NCBI GenBank assembly: GCA_964017195.1
Contig: OZ024894.1
Location: forward strand, 30,485,120 to 30,549,119
DNA: 64,000 nucleotides
Direction: 5' to 3'
Source: Siderastrea radians
Taxonomy: Eukaryota > Cnidaria > Anthozoa > Scleractinia > Rhizangiidae
In this document: positions 1-12,463 of the stretch, in pieces
How positions within the stretch are numbered: the stretch's first letter is position 1
Layout of the letters: each line of letters begins with the position of its first letter
The notes under the pieces: generated by a model
Seen by the model: the letters and a program-made list of their open reading frames with translations, nothing else
What the model was told of the DNA's origin: nothing
The model's database searches: none
Made by a program: the position numbers and the translations under genes

Positions 1-42
1 TATATCATCACAATTACAATTAGTATAGTTCAATGTATAACT

Positions 43-1080
43 CCCGGGGGGGGGGGGAGGGAAGCACTCCCGTCAATTTAGGATAGGTGTGTGCCGCCAA
101 GGTTCTCAAACCCTGACCCTATTTAAGGACGTTCGCGCTAACTGTTCCTGCGCATCCTTACTGCGCACGCAATTCACTTCGTGATGTCACGCCACGTCAT
201 GCATTGAGCGTGCGCGCTGTTGAAGAAATGTGGAGATATATAGCGGTAGTGGGCACTTAAATATCTATGCACGGGTTTAGCTCTCTTAAATGTTCGTTGA
301 TCCCATATTTTCTTTTGATAGATCACCTTCTTTGTCAATTATCTACGTTTTGTGAAAAATTAAAGAAAATCTGTGTTGTGGAAGTTTTCTGCCCTTGCAT
401 TATCGAATTCTGCTACTATATTAGCTGAACGGTGTTCGCAAAAGTCCATCTTAGAGATTGAGTTTAACTAAAAGGATAATACCGGTTCAAATTATTTACT
501 TGACAGACCCACTTAAATAGAATTTGACCTAGAAAGTGAGTCTACAGCGAATCATTTTTAATATTTTTCAACTAACAAGCACTTAGGCCATTTCAAGTTA
601 CGATTACCGATGTGTCAAAATTGGGGTAATTTTTCACGCGCTTTATTTCGAAAACGAAGTCGGCGACCCCCCATTTTTTTTTTTTGCATTTCTGACATAG
701 GTAACTCATTATCGGACTGTTTTCAAACTATGAAAAAAATCTGTGTTGTAGAAGGTTTTCGCGCGAACGTCCTTAAGGGTACAAAATCGAGAATTGATTC
801 CCTTTTGAAGGCCAAAAACCGAGAAATGGCACCCTATTTTGCAGCAACACAAGCTATAAACGTCCTTTTAAAATCGCTTTGTTGAACTTTATAACGTGTA
901 TTCGGGCGCGTAGTACAGTTTTAGCAGACCATATGTTTTTCGTTTTGCGCGTCTAAGGATCACAATACCAAAAATACCAAAAAGGATACCCTATTTAAGG
1001 ACTGATACCTCAAAACCCCACCCTATCGGGCGGCACATACCTATATAGGGTATATAAGGGAGTACCCCCTCCCCCCGGGC
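43..1080. mobile_element. hAT-like non-autonomous DNA transposon with perfect 8-bp TSD
   Basis: The 8-mer GTATAACT stands at 35-42 and again at 1081-1088. The interval between starts with CCCGGG plus a G-run and ends with a C-run plus CCCGGGC. Behind these lie imperfect inverted arms: the GTGTGCCGCC motif and the CCCTATTTAAGGA motif near the left end recur inverted near the right end. An 8-bp target duplication with short inverted ends is typical of the hAT superfamily. The only frame inside (610-885) resembles no transposase I recognise, so the copy is non-autonomous. Two related stretches around 360-390 and 735-760 share the CTGTGTTGT motif, suggesting internal duplication. The hAT label rests on TSD length and could be wrong. 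Confidence 0.75.
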
Positions 1081-1088
1081 GTATAACT

Positions 1089-2950
1089 AGCAGTAACCAA
1101 TGGTTAGGAAGTGCGGGCGGAGATGTGGGTTGGGATATGCGATTTATGTTGAGAACCGCTGTTTAGTAATTGAATAGTAGGTAATTGAATAGTGATGAAT
1201 TATTGCCCCCGCAGGGATTTTCAAAATCCTGAGGAGGCATCGCTCGCAAGTATATAAAGTAAAGGGAAGTAAAGTACTTACAGTCAAAATATGCAGTATA
1301 TCTACCAAATCAAATCTCCATTTGCCAGAACAGGGCGCGCACGGAATAAATGAATAATGATGACGTTTCCTCACTGAACGCCGGAACGGAATAAATGGGT
1401 AATGATGACGTAGCATCAGTAAACATAAGGGTCATGTGACGGTGTCAGTAAATCAAAAATCTCTATCTAGGGGGTGCACGGTATTCATAGAAAACTCATG
1501 GGTTGTTTTGCCGTCAGTCATACTGTGAGCGCTTTCTTACCGCACATGTTTTCAGTATGTGTAATATCCCGAAGAGCAGCTGTCTTGAAGGCGAAAGAGA
1601 AACTGTAGTTTTTATTTTCGTTTGCCTCATTTTATTCCCGTAGAAAGCCAACATAAATTGTCAGGCCACAAGAAGGAAGAGTTCGAGTTCGAACCCGAAC
1701 TTCAGAGAGACGCTGCGTAAGATTATATATTAGACACGTATTTAATATACAGAAATCATTTGAAAACGATTTGTCAACACAGATCACTCTGGGGGACTGA
1801 GAGCCTTGGTCCATAAACAAACAAGCGTTGCTTAGCGAACGAGTGAATCTCAACACCAGTAAACCCTACAGACATCAGTTAGGTTTTTAACTCACGAGAA
1901 ATATTGCGTTACAAGATTTCATTAGGTCGCGTGGAAAAAAACAACTCTAGAACTTGCCTTCAGAAAAAGTTCATGGAAAATGAATTTCTTGTGAAATTTC
2001 TAGGCCAATTTTTCAGTTGCAAGTCGAGCTACGACCTCATTATCTATAACTTTTCAGACATTGCGAGAAAGTTTGGGCGACTAGGAAATTCCAGCATATT
2101 CTGTTATTTTACTTGATTGATTTCGAATTCAATTCATGTGGTTGATTATCTCTGTGGAAAATCTCGCTTGTAATGTAAGAAATGTGTCTGAGAAAGTGCC
2201 CTTTGGATCAAAAGTCACGTTCGTGGTTCTTTGTTTACATTGCGTATAAGGAAAGTATTTCCATGTCGCTGGAAGTTGCTTTCCCGCATTTTAGTACAAT
2301 TTTGCTACAAACTTTCGACTACAATGTTTGTTCTAATAAAAAATAAATTTACATTATCGAAGAAGAAAAGTTTTATTTCAGCAATATAGTACGAACAAGT
2401 CGTTTAAGGCACGCGACTCGTGCAATTAGCTTCACCTTTATTCTCCTGCTGCTTATTGTTCCTTTATTGTCCCTCATTTAATTGATAGATTCGACTAATT
2501 TGCACCCAAACAATACTCAAGCATTTACCCAAGCACAAAGAAGTTCCACGGTTGACAGAAAAAACAGAGCTCATTTGTATGTGATCGACGTGTTGCAATT
2601 GGCTTGATTCCGTACGTTCATGAAACCTTTTAGCACTGGACTGAGTGCTAATCTCAACTTGGCATGCTTCTGCAGAAACAATCTAAAACCTTAATTATAC
2701 TACAGAAAAATGAATACCACACAAAAGTGTTCCTAAGTAAATGAAGAAAAAGGAAACCTTCAAAATCAATAAATACGATCACAAAACCTCTTTTAGTGTC
2801 AACTATTACTAGTTGTATAGCATGAAATGGTGAATGCGTCAGTACCCTTTATCAACTGGACTACCCCTTGAATGTTGGCTTGCAAGGAATCTATTCTAAT
2901 TGAATTATGTATAAAATTAATGAATCCCTGTCACTTTGTCATGTGACATA
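1089..2950. other. Unassigned AT-rich sequence
   Basis: No recognisable gene. A 24-bp segment ending in GATGACGT is repeated at about 1344 and 1389. Overlapping AATAAA-type signals lie near 2336-2345, which could mark a transcript end, but no coding frame upstream is convincing. Confidence 0.3.
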
Positions 2951-2962
2951 TTTTTTAATATG

Positions 2963-3024
2963 TAGATTTAGCCAAGCCTAAAACCGGAGCGCCACCTTCT
3001 GTTTTTGCTTTGTTTGTTTTGTTT

Positions 3025-3059
<35 letters not shown>

Positions 3060-3220
3060 TTTTTTGCTGCCACTTACTAAAAGTAATTCGCGAAAATACT
3101 CTCATGTTAGTTGTTAAATAACAAAAAAAAAAAAAGATATTATCCATATCGCCGCTGGGTATCAAACTCGGCTCATTGGCGTCGTAGGCCGGCTTATAGT
3201 CCACTAGGCCACGAGCGCTA
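2963..3220 (-). repeat. tRNA-derived SINE-like repeat with (ATTT)n tail
   Basis: On the minus strand the head has an A-box-like TGGCCTAGTGG (plus 3201-3211) and a B-box-like GAGTTTGATACCC (plus 3157-3169), spaced as in a tRNA gene. Acceptor-stem pairing is poor, so this is a tRNA-derived head and not a tRNA gene. Downstream on the minus strand a short body runs into an (AAAT)n tail (plus 3022-3061). It then meets the motif TTTTAGGCTTGGCTAAATCT (plus 2963-2985), which recurs at 9252 and 22880. Internal pol III promoter boxes would drive transcription of such an element. Confidence 0.6.
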
Positions 3221-3474
3221 ACGTCGCTTTCATATGTTAATTTTGCTACTTAAATCTTTTTTCGTGACAAAGTACGTATCAACATGAAAATGCTGGTGTT
3301 TTTCCTGCAAACTGTTCGGACCGCCGCAAAAACCATGGTTGTGGACAGAAAAAAAAACAGAAGGCACTAGCTCTGCTATATTTGGCGTCGGAACCGCTTC
3401 GAAATCCTGCGAACTCAAGCGGTGTGCTGACCGAGTTCGCAGCAGAACTGACAACAAAGATGCAGTCCAATTAA

Positions 3475-5600
3475 AGGCAAATTTGAACTTCGTTCCTCAA
3501 CTCTTTCGTCTAAATTGAACTTTTCGCCTTCCACCAAAAAGACAATTAAGTATTCTTTTGAACTTTTAATAAAATTAATAAAATTGTTTTTGACTTTTGT
3601 TGTCTTTGCTCGTTTTGCTACAACGCGGGTCACCATGCGATTTCGCGCCAAAAGCGCGGGATACAGCACAGGGTTATCACCTCATATTGGTGACTCTGTG
3701 GTGCGGATCGACGGACGGACGAACGTGCACGTGACTGTTCTGTCACAACCAAGATTTCTTGGCTTGATAGGTTACCGAATTTGCTTAGCAATGGTGCTCC
3801 GCTGGCGAGCTAGCACGCGGCCTATGCTAAAAGATTTGGTCCTAAGAACGTTCCATTTATATTCTTTGAAAGAGCCTCCACCCATAAGATCGTGCCAGTC
3901 AATTAGCTCCACCAGTGAAATGGAAGCTACAATGTCCAGGCAAGAATTATTTCCGCCAATCCAACAACAGGTTGAACATTCGACAGCCAGCCAAGCCTTA
4001 GGAGTCCATACAACGGGGCCATTCCGACCTGCAGATTTCAACTTTCCAAATAAGCTTTGTGGCAAAGAGAATCGTGCATCTCCATCCAAGTGGTTTTCGG
4101 AATTTCCCTGGCTTCACTATAATGAGCAAAACGATTTTGTGTTCTGTTTCATTTGCGTGCAACAAAATGCAACATAGGCACGCATTGCGTGCTTGACCTA
4201 TGTTGAAATGTCAGGTCTCTTTCTAGCTTATTTGTGATTTTTAAGGAATACTCTGAGGACAAAACAACACACGCGAGTATTTCCCCTTCAACCATAGTAC
4301 ACTGAGTGCATATTGTTGCAGTTCTTGCACTACGCTCATCTTAACTCACGTGCTGGTCATATGAACGCTGATGGAAAGAAACTGTTTTGAAAACAGCTTT
4401 ATCTTTTACTCGGAAATATCCTGCTAAGAACCCAATCGGACCAAAACTGAGAGATAGAGCAATCATCAGGCTGGTAGGCCACAGGCTGGAAAGTCAAACT
4501 GACTCTTTTACAAAACAACGGCATAAAAATTTCAAATTAAATCTAAAACTGAAACCTCATTTAAGGTCAACTAATATTAACATAACATATTACTGAATGA
4601 TATAAATCGAGGTCACAACAAGAGGTGAAAGAAACAAGTGTGGTGGATAGTAATTTGAGGAGAGGACAGCCATCGGCACTCGCAGTTGCACAAACTTGTT
4701 TATGGAAATTGAAGACCGAAAGAAGGCAAAGGTCGTTTTTCAAAAAAAGTTTCATGCCATATGTTCCTGTACATGGTAAAACCAAGAAAGAAATCATTTC
4801 TTGTTGGCTGGAAAATCTGTGGATATGACTGATACAAATCATGGAAACAACATCGTAAACCAAAACTTAAAGTGTATATGACAGATTTTTTTTATTTGCC
4901 TAAACGAATCTAAATGACAGCCTGATATGAATATCAAAAATTATTTTTTTCGATTTTGATTTTCCTTCCCCGCGCTTTTGCCGTTTAAAAAAGGGAAATT
5001 TTACTTCCAGTCATGTCCAAAACTCCTCAAAGGGAGACCTGGGCATAGTCACGTTGTGACGTCATACCAGGAACGAAGTCGATGCCAAAACAAACTACGT
5101 GGGCCGCAGTGTGAAACTGCTGAGGTAACATGTTCAATTATGTCATATTCTACATGTCCAGCATCAAAAAGTTCCAATTTTAAACGTTTTTTAGCGGAGA
5201 CCGCGCACTAGCGCGTCAGCGGAGCATCATTGCTAAGGAAATTTGGTAACCTATCAAGCCAAGAAAAAAAGAAAATTTTGCTAGTGACGTAATAGACACG
5301 TGACCGTCCGTCCGTACGTCCTTGCGTCCGTCCGTACGAACCACAGGGTCGCCAATATGAAGTGGCATACACTGGATATAACCCTGTGGTGAATCCCGTG
5401 TTTTTGGCGCGAAATCGCATGTTGGCCCGCGTTGTAGCAAAACAAGTAAAGCAACAAAAGTCAAAAACAAATTTGTTAATGGAAAAAAAAAGTTCAAAAG
5501 AATACTCAGTTGTCTTTTTGGTGGAAGGCAAAAAGTTTAATTTTAATTTAGGCGAAAAAAATTCGGCGATAAAGTTCAGGCGAAAAGTTCAAATTTGCCT
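3475..5600 (+). mobile_element. Long-inverted-repeat element with hAT-type transposase remnant
   Basis: Two arms of about 350-390 bp (3475-3822 and 5208-5600) are diverged inverted copies of each other. Both start with GGCAAATTTGAAC from the outside and share the segment around TGCGATTTCGCGCCAAAA and a GGACGGACG-rich stretch. Between them is one coding piece of a TTF-type zinc finger. No clear target duplication is visible at the outer ends. It could be a hAT-family derivative with long inverted repeats, or two opposed copies of a shorter repeat that flank a transposase fragment. Confidence 0.55.
3920..4177 (+). pseudogene. TTF-type zinc-finger N-terminal fragment of a hAT transposase
   Basis: The frame from the ATG at 3920 encodes about 85 residues. 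The last 45 contain the hallmark of the TTF-type zinc finger that opens many animal hAT transposases (the group with DUF4371/ZMYM-like proteins): a W-F-x-x-F-P-W-L-H-Y block, an acidic linker, then F-C-F-x-C. The frame stops soon after the second cysteine of that motif. The rest of the zinc finger, the RNase-H-like catalytic core and the C-terminal dimerisation domain are absent. The frame is also open upstream to 3515, but that part is translated inverted-repeat arm and is probably not coding. If expressed it could bind DNA but not transpose. The family assignment comes from motif recognition only. Confidence 0.55.
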
Positions 5601-7944
5601 TGTAGGCAGGCAGATAAGTATCAAATTAGGGGTGAGTACTGCACGTTATGATAAAAGCATCAAACTTGGCACGTTTATACTTGACATCGTGGGGAACATT
5701 TTCAAGATTAGAGGCAATCGGCACATGCTCCGTGTCAGCCAGGAGAGGGTGGTAAACGTATTGGGGGTAATTATTCAAAATGGCCGCCGCCAGCGATATT
5801 TCTTTGGTGTGGAAACATACAGCATAATTGTTTAAAACAAAGTCTGATCATAACGATATGCTGAAATACGTTAAAAGATTGAAATAATGTTATCAAAAGT
5901 GGTATAGAAGGTTTCTGAGAAAGGAAAATTAAAAAGATAATTCTGAAGTCATAATTATGCAAATTAGAAATTGTAATTAATTCACATTTGATGATTGCAT
6001 AGTTATAGTTTATTTTCACACTACTATCGTCTAAGGCTTTACACGAGACGACCATAAATTGTGTTTTCTAATTGGTAAAGGAATGCACAACACTGCATTA
6101 TTTTTGCTGGGAGCTGAAAAAAGGCCAGGAATGAAAAAAATCGTCTTGAATTAAGTCTTGAGTTATGGAGTAATTTTTTCTTGCGGGCTGGTAACTGGCC
6201 AGAAATGAAAAAAAAAAGTCGTCTTGAATTAGGTCTTATGCAGTCAAAAAATGGAAATGCTACTGATTGTCCTTTTTTGGGATAATTATTTATTGTTTAT
6301 CCACTTTACCAACCACAAGAGTAACTAAAGAGCCATAGATACATATTGCAAATAGCTCCACTGTGTGAAGAGGATATGGTTGATACCCGGGTGGCCATCG
6401 TGGGTGTTACCTGCATGCACAACTCACCTGTATTGCTAAAGGCATGTGGAAATATACACATTTTGTATTCACGAATTCGATTCCGGTACTTGTATAAGAA
6501 AACATACTACAACCGGATATGCAGATTCATTCCTGAAAGCATTAAATGCCAAGGAAACCTTCCATGCACACCAGGTTAGCACTCGTACTTTTTGTAATAG
6601 TTCTACGCATTGCATCTAAGGAACAAAATTCTCTCAGCGCGAGCTGCAACTGAGTTGTGCGAATACTAAGGGTGCACCATAACGACTGCAATAACATTTC
6701 TGGCAGACGGAAAGAGTTTGACGTCCTCGCCTGGGATAGCTAGATCACCCATCGAGGACACTTCTAATTAAGAAGTAAAAAAACGAAATTTTATATCCTA
6801 GAATTGTAACGAGGCAAGTGTCCTTGGTTTGCACCTAGATGAGAGAATAATGCTTGAAGTTGACAAACTATCGAGCGAGTTGTACTCTTAACAGATTGTG
6901 CTACTTCATACCGCAGACGGTGACTGGTTCCAGGCGATGTTTGAAGTCGATATTGGCTAACAAACTGGAATGCGGACGGAATGTTTACTCGGTACTTTAT
7001 GTAACTCGCGTAGTTCAGTGTGTCAAACAATAACAGGTGCGATGCATGCACCATGTACTAGATGCGGCACCACGCCGTGTTTTAAGGAAAGAAGAAGGTG
7101 CATAGCTAGATCGCTATAGAGTATGCTCATTGATGCTACATGTATGTCCGCATTGCATATGCTTGCACAGACAATGTGTGCAATTTACAGCAGCACACGC
7201 AGACTTAAAGAATTAAAGCTCATTGCTTCTTCCAGTATCTGATAACAAGGTGAATAATGCACGAAAGACGTTTTTCAGAGAAGATGTTAGAAAACAAATT
7301 ACTACTTCATCTGCACAAAAGTCCGTTCCGTAACCCCTCATTAAGACACTGACAGGATACCCAGCTGGCTATTTGTGGGCCTGGTACTCCTTTAATTAAC
7401 TGCTCAGTCCAACAAAATTCCGATGTAATTAACAGAACGAGTAAGTTAATCGAGAGCTGTAAAGGCTATAGACGAATGAGTAAATTTGCCGATGAAAATC
7501 TGTTTTGTAAATTACTGTGCTTGTGTCGTTACTGTGGCTGACTTAAACTGATGAAAATGGAAAATAAAAGGACAAATTAATAACTGAATAAATAGCGTGC
7601 GTAATAACGTGTTTCTACGGTCTTTTACTGCATCATAGTTCTGCCATGAAATAGTGAAACAGGTAAGCTTGAAAGTGGCCACCGAAATTATTGAGGAGAA
7701 AACGAAATTGTGGTTAAATGATTCGACCAGTGTAGTTGAATTAAATACATATCTAATTTGCATTATTTTGACCTAAAATAAAACGATCTCCTGAATTCAG
7801 TTAAATCAGCCCGAAAAATGTTAATGTTTTGCTTTGATGGGAGACATAACTAAAATGACAATTCAACACTGTATCAAGTTAATTTTGCTTCATTTTTCCA
7901 ATAACAGTCTTTATAGTCTGAATGGCGGCCATATCCAAATCTAT
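5601..7944. other. Intergenic sequence without recognised genes
   Basis: No coding region recognised. A local diverged duplication lies at 6110-6240 (two GGCCAGRAATG...GTCGTCTTGAATTA blocks about 80 bp apart). An open stretch at 6346-6579 ends in a donor-like CACCAG|GTTAGC, but nothing else supports an exon. Confidence 0.3.
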
Positions 7945-8164
7945 GTATTAACGATTTCTAATTTTCGGTAAAATCCAAGACGGCAGCCATCTTGAATGAC
8001 GTCACAGACCCCCAGCAGCGTGGCAACTCATAAGATGTACCTCACTGCTTAAGGTATAAAATATTGTAACATAACGAAATCCCAAAGGGGGTCCATCAAC
8101 CCTCCCCCCAACCTTGTACCACGGTGGGGGTGGGTGTGACTTTGCTTGTACGTCCGAGGGTTAA
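7945..8164 (-). mobile_element. piggyBac-like MITE fragment (one end)
   Basis: Read on the minus strand it begins TTAACCCTCGGACG (plus 8151-8164) and follows the same order as the complete element at 52137-52741: a C-rich segment, a GTGACGTCAT motif, then the AAGATGGC/GCCATCTT pair. Similarity fades beyond about 7945, so the other end is lost. TTAA followed by CCCT is the terminal pattern of the piggyBac superfamily. Confidence 0.55.
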
Positions 8165-8453
8165 TATTCAGTAGAAATATACCTCAAGCCTGCATCAGAC
8201 TCGACATCGCTGTGGGAAAGTAAACGCATAAATAAACTTATGAAGGCTGAACTCCTTTGCCTCTGCGTGTTTCCACTTTCCTACTATCTTGGATGCTGCA
8301 CCTCACTGTCGTGGAAACTGCCACTCCCTTGAACGTTAATTGCCCCTTTGCGACAGCTTTCATTTATTCCCATTTGAATTTGAATTTGAATTTTTCAACT
8401 TTGCAGGAGAACTAAGTAATTACTGTGAATGACTGTGAGACTGCTAACCATAC

Positions 8454-9064
8454 CTTGGCTGCTACGGATCTTCGTTGAGCTATTTTATTAGATTGCTTTT
8501 GGGTAGGTTGTATGTTTGTGAGCGGAGCTTGGGATGCAGTGGATCTTGTACTTAAATCCTTTGCGCTTGAATTTCTTCCACTTTGGGATGTTTCAAGCTT
8601 GTCTTTTGGAGAAGCAGTAGGTTTGATTATTTTTAGAGGTAGGTTTAGGAATGTCAACGTCAGCAGTGAGAAGCTGATACTTTATTAATTAGCTGTAGCT
8701 TTTTATAGATTCACTGTTAAGATTGTTTTCTTAATCTTGGTTCCAGACCCCTTATCACTATTGTATATAAGGGTTGTCAAAATTGTAACGGTCACTTTTT
8801 AAAATGTATGTTGACTAGCATACGAAACGTCAAGTTTATATAAAAATGCGTAGGTTTATAATGTTTATTACCGCTGTTCGTGTTTTATTTTTGATCAAGC
8901 TACGATGGCCCAGGAACAAAAGTCTTTAAAATTGGGTAAACTTAATATTATCTAATAGACATAGATTAGTCTAATTATTTGCTTCAGTACAATTCGAGTA
9001 AATGCACTAACATCTTTCTCACCTGAACGTCTTTTGGATATACTTGCCTTAACAGTTGGTTCTG
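8454..9064 (-). CDS. Two candidate exons of an unidentified minus-strand gene
   Basis: Exon a (9064-9023) is bounded by an acceptor TTTTCTTAG and a donor CAG|GTGAGA. Exon b (8602-8454) has a weaker acceptor CTCCAAAAG and a donor AAG|GTATGG. Exon a ends in phase 1, and exon b continues the same frame after two bases. The joined frame is open throughout and rich in Ser, Thr, Gln, Lys and Arg, as in a disordered linker or tail. I do not recognise the protein. The 54-nt candidate exon at 23117-23170 on the same strand may belong to the same gene, but its phase does not join exon a directly, so another exon would be needed. Splice sites and open frame are seen. Gene identity and expression are inference. 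Confidence 0.4.
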
Positions 9065-9249
9065 CTAAGAAAATGAAAGAGTTATTATTACTTTTAGAGA
9101 AGTTTCAGATCAGAAAACAAGGCTTTCTATCTTTATGGCTTCAACAATGTTAACAGGTCACCTTTACGTTTTTCTGTTTACCTGACAGGGATCCAGTTAA
9201 TTATTTTAAAATTCAATTCCTGCAAATTCAGCATTGCGTTTCAATGCCT

Positions 9250-9385
9250 AATATATAGATTTAGCCAAGCCTAAAAACGGAACTCGAATTTTTATTTATT
9301 TATTATTATTTATTTTATTTATTATTATTTCATTTATTATTATTATTATTGTTATTATTATTATTATTATTATTATTTCAAGTGG
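9250..9385 (-). repeat. Interspersed repeat end plus AT-rich microsatellite
   Basis: This is a second copy of the TTTTAGGCTTGGCTAAATCT end (minus strand, plus 9252-9276). It is joined to a long TTATT/TATTA microsatellite (9290-9378), as at 2963-3061. The shared end and variable A/T-rich tail suggest one retroposed family. Confidence 0.55.
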
Positions 9386-9452
9386 TACCTAACAGCAATA
9401 TTATAATTTAAGGTAATTATAGTAAATACACCTCTCATCAAATTAGAATCTG

Positions 9453-10538
9453 CATACCTGCCAACCTTATAAAATCAGAAATAGGGACCACCCCCCCCCC
9501 CCCCATACTCACCCCAGTCCTGGGGTAGTGCCCTGCCCTCCCCCCCCCACTGCCCCCCAACACTGAGCAGGGTCTAGGATGCTCTAGGGATTTTGCATTA
9601 ATTTTTAAACATATTGCCTGTACTGTACTGTCTTACTCAAGTGAATTAAGGCATGGGCCCTCAATTTTTCTCTTAAAACGTGAGGGGGGTAGTCTATCTC
9701 TAAACGCTTTAGACATAGACAAGTGAAACTTTGCCAGATACTTACAATTTTAGTTTGTGGCAATTTCGCACTTTTAAAGTATGCAAATTAGGTCACGTGA
9801 CTTCCATCGCCTGAAATAGCTTTTCCTTAAAATGGCAACACTTTTTCTTGTGTCCTTAATTTATTTACCACTTCCATAATATTAAGGCCGTTTAATGTAT
9901 CACTTCTGTGTTTGGCCTTTTTAAGATAAATAAAAGCAAAGATGTGAAGTAGGGATAAAAGGCCCTGGGGTACTGGGTACTAATCGGAAAAACCGTTTAT
10001 TTTCTAAATTATTTACAAATTCAAAAGTTGCCAAGCACAGTTTTGTAGATGCTTACATTAAATATTGTCTTATACCAGTCTGGTTTAATACCTCGCAACA
10101 AAAAGTGTTGCCATTTTTGCTTGAAGATTGTTTAGTACTTTCTGGCCGTGTAAGGTCACGTGACAAATTTCCATAATTTAAAAAGAACCAACTTAACACA
10201 AACTATCATTGTATGTATCTGGCAATGTTTCAGCTTTCTAATGCAAAAGCGTTCAAAGATAGACCACCCCCCTCACTTTTTTGAGTAAAAAATTGGGGCC
10301 CATGCCTTAATTTACCTGAGTAGCATTAGAATTCTCAGGAGTTGTTTAATGGTCTCAAGCACCACATGTACTGCACAAAACAATAGGATGTAGAAAAGTC
10401 ATTGAAGACCAATCTTTAACAATCCAGTTCCAAATTGTCTTTTCTTTTTCTTGAAAATCGGAATGTCCCGATTTTTTTAGGTTTTGAAACTCAAAACTCG
10501 GGACAATTCCTATTAAATGGGAACGGATGGCAGGTATG
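9453..10538. mobile_element. Foldback-type element of about 1.1 kb
   Basis: The ends CATACCTGCCA (9453) and TGGCAGGTATG (to 10538) are inverted. Long internal arms mirror each other: the GGCATGGGCCC / GGGCCCATGCC pair (9652 and 10297), the block with GGCAATGTTTCAGCTTTC / GAAACTTTGCC, the GGTCACGTGAC pair (9791 and 10154) and the AACACTTTTT pair. No protein is encoded. No clear TSD can be read, so no superfamily is assigned. C-runs at 9488-9505 and 9541-9549 lie in the left arm. Confidence 0.65.
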
Positions 10539-11143
10539 AACCTGTTTTACAAAATTCTAAATAAGCCCCAGTTTTAGGTTGTAAATTACTTAAATACTGG
10601 GCACAATAATTGTTTTTGTTCACCTTACCTCGGCCTTTTCTCTGCCACAAGTCTACGGTTTAATTTATTTACATTTTTGCAGAGTTGACAAATTGTATAG
10701 ACAAGGTACTAATTGAAAAATACCTCCACCTTATTCAATGGTTTGACAGATAAGTTGTGTGGTATAGAGCGAGGAAAAATGCGAGCAATGAGTACCGGTA
10801 AAATGTCCTAGACCTTTATCTGTAAAACCACTGAATGATGTTTATTATTCCACTACAATATTTGCCTATCATTTTAAATGATTTATTCAATGAGTGATTT
10901 GAAACCGGGACACTACAATGCAATACGCTTTCTACAGTGCAATACACTCTCATACTCTCATGTATGTGTTTTCTCCTTATATGATAAACTGATGCTGTAG
11001 TGGAATAATAATGTACCTTGTTTACTCTTATTGATGCCCAGGGACTATTATATTAAAATCAATCTCTTTAAGTACCCATCAGTCATCAATCAACCACTCA
11101 ACCACTTAGTTGATAAAACGGTCAATCAGTCAATTAAAAATTT
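10539..11143. other. Sequence between foldback element and Penelope copy
   Basis: No gene seen. A 17-bp inverted pair with TTTATTATTCCACTACA occurs at about 10850 and inverted at about 11000, which could be a small hairpin element. Confidence 0.35.
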
Positions 11144-12121
11144 GTGACTAACAGTGTTGCCAACGCGAATACAGTTCTAGTATCCATGGATGTGACAAGC
11201 TTATATACCAACATTCCACAGGAGGAAGGAATAGCCACTGTATGCAATGCATACGAAACATTCCATAAAAACAGTCCTCCTATACCAACACACTTCATTA
11301 GAGAAATGCTTGAACTCATCCTTAAGGAAAACTCATTTAAGTTTAACGGTAAACACTATCTCCAGACGCACGGCACTGCTATGGGCACAAAAGTTGCAGT
11401 AGCATTTGCCAACATTTTCATGAGCGTAATAGAGACAGAAATCATTCTCCATAGCTCTATAAAACCACTGGTCTGGAAAAGATACATTGATGATATATTT
11501 TCCCTATGGAACATAGACAGAAAAGACATAGACCTGTTCCTAGAACAAGCTAACAATTACCATCCGACCATAAAATTTACGGCTGAGATTTCAGACACAG
11601 AGATCACTTATCTGGATACATGTGTTTACAAGGGCGAAAGATTTAAGAGAGAATCTATCCTTGACGTGCGCACACATTTCAAACCGACAGAATCATTCCA
11701 ATACACAGAATTCTCCTCCTGCCACCCTCCAGGAGTCTGGAAAGGCTTTATTAAAGGCGAAGCCCTTAGACTCCTCAGAACTAATTCTTCAGAGAAAACT
11801 TTTGAAGAAAACACTACACAATTCAAACGAAGACTGCGAGCAAGGGGTTATCCAGATAACCTTTCGAAGAAGATTCTGTCAGAAGTTAATTTTAGCCAAA
11901 GAATGTCGGCTCTACAAAACAAACAAAAGACGCGCAAAAGAATTCTACCGTTCGTAACAGAATACCGCCCTTCAGTGCCTAATCTTAAGAATATTCTAAT
12001 GAAAAAGTGGCACCTAATAGAGAATCAACCAGTGCTAAGAGAAATATTTAAAGACCCTCCCATCCTTTCGTACAGAAAAGGGAGGTCATTAAAGGATATA
12101 CTCGTTAGAGCAAAACTTTGA
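11144..12121 (+). pseudogene. Penelope-like element reverse transcriptase, 5'-truncated
   Basis: The frame of about 325 residues covers the fingers-palm-thumb part of a Penelope-like (PLE) reverse transcriptase. It contains the first catalytic aspartate in SMDVTSLYTNIP near residue 15, the HGTAMGTKVAVAFAN block near 85-100, and the YIDDIF catalytic box near 113-118. A basic C-terminal part follows, ending in LKDILVRAKL. The start is not a real initiation codon (GTG at 11144 preceded closely by an in-frame TAA), so the N-terminal domain is missing, as expected from incomplete reverse transcription. No GIY-YIG endonuclease follows in frame. The second copy (to 53501) stops at the same point, so either the family lacks the endonuclease or it lies past a stop or intron. 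PLE polymerases use target-primed reverse transcription. Confidence 0.85.
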
Positions 12122-12463
12122 AGGTCTGCAATACAGATTTCGACCAATGGGAGTCGTGTTTGGCCTGTCTCTTTTACTTGCCATCAAATGGTCCAGTAAC
12201 CACTAGTGACTTTATTTGATGCACAGATCATGACTCACTATGTTACTACCACTGACTGTGATTGGTAGTAAATCTTGTGGTTTAATTTGCTTTTGGTTTG
12301 ATCATTAGCCTTTACACTGCATCTAATGTCACCAATGAGCAATGTTACTGATTGTCATAATCTGGTAGCAAAGAGAAACAAAAGGAAAAGCCTCTTCATA
12401 AATCATTTCAGGATAGTCAGAAACCTGTCATGTAATGAACTGACAAGAGGGGATCAGACTGTG
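12122..12463 (+). repeat. Penelope 3' region and flank
   Basis: The sequence after the stop (GGAGTCGTGTTTGGCCTG at about 12149) resembles the GGAGTCGCACAGGCCC block after the 53-kb copy, so it is probably element 3' UTR. The rest, up to the GTG target site at 12461, has no gene. Confidence 0.45.

Noticed and set aside
43..1080. The 91-codon frame at 610-885 as a transposase
   Set aside because: No catalytic or DNA-binding motif, poor composition, and located in a non-autonomous element.
3148..3220. A functional tRNA gene on the minus strand
   Set aside because: A and B boxes are present but the acceptor stem does not pair; better explained as a SINE head.
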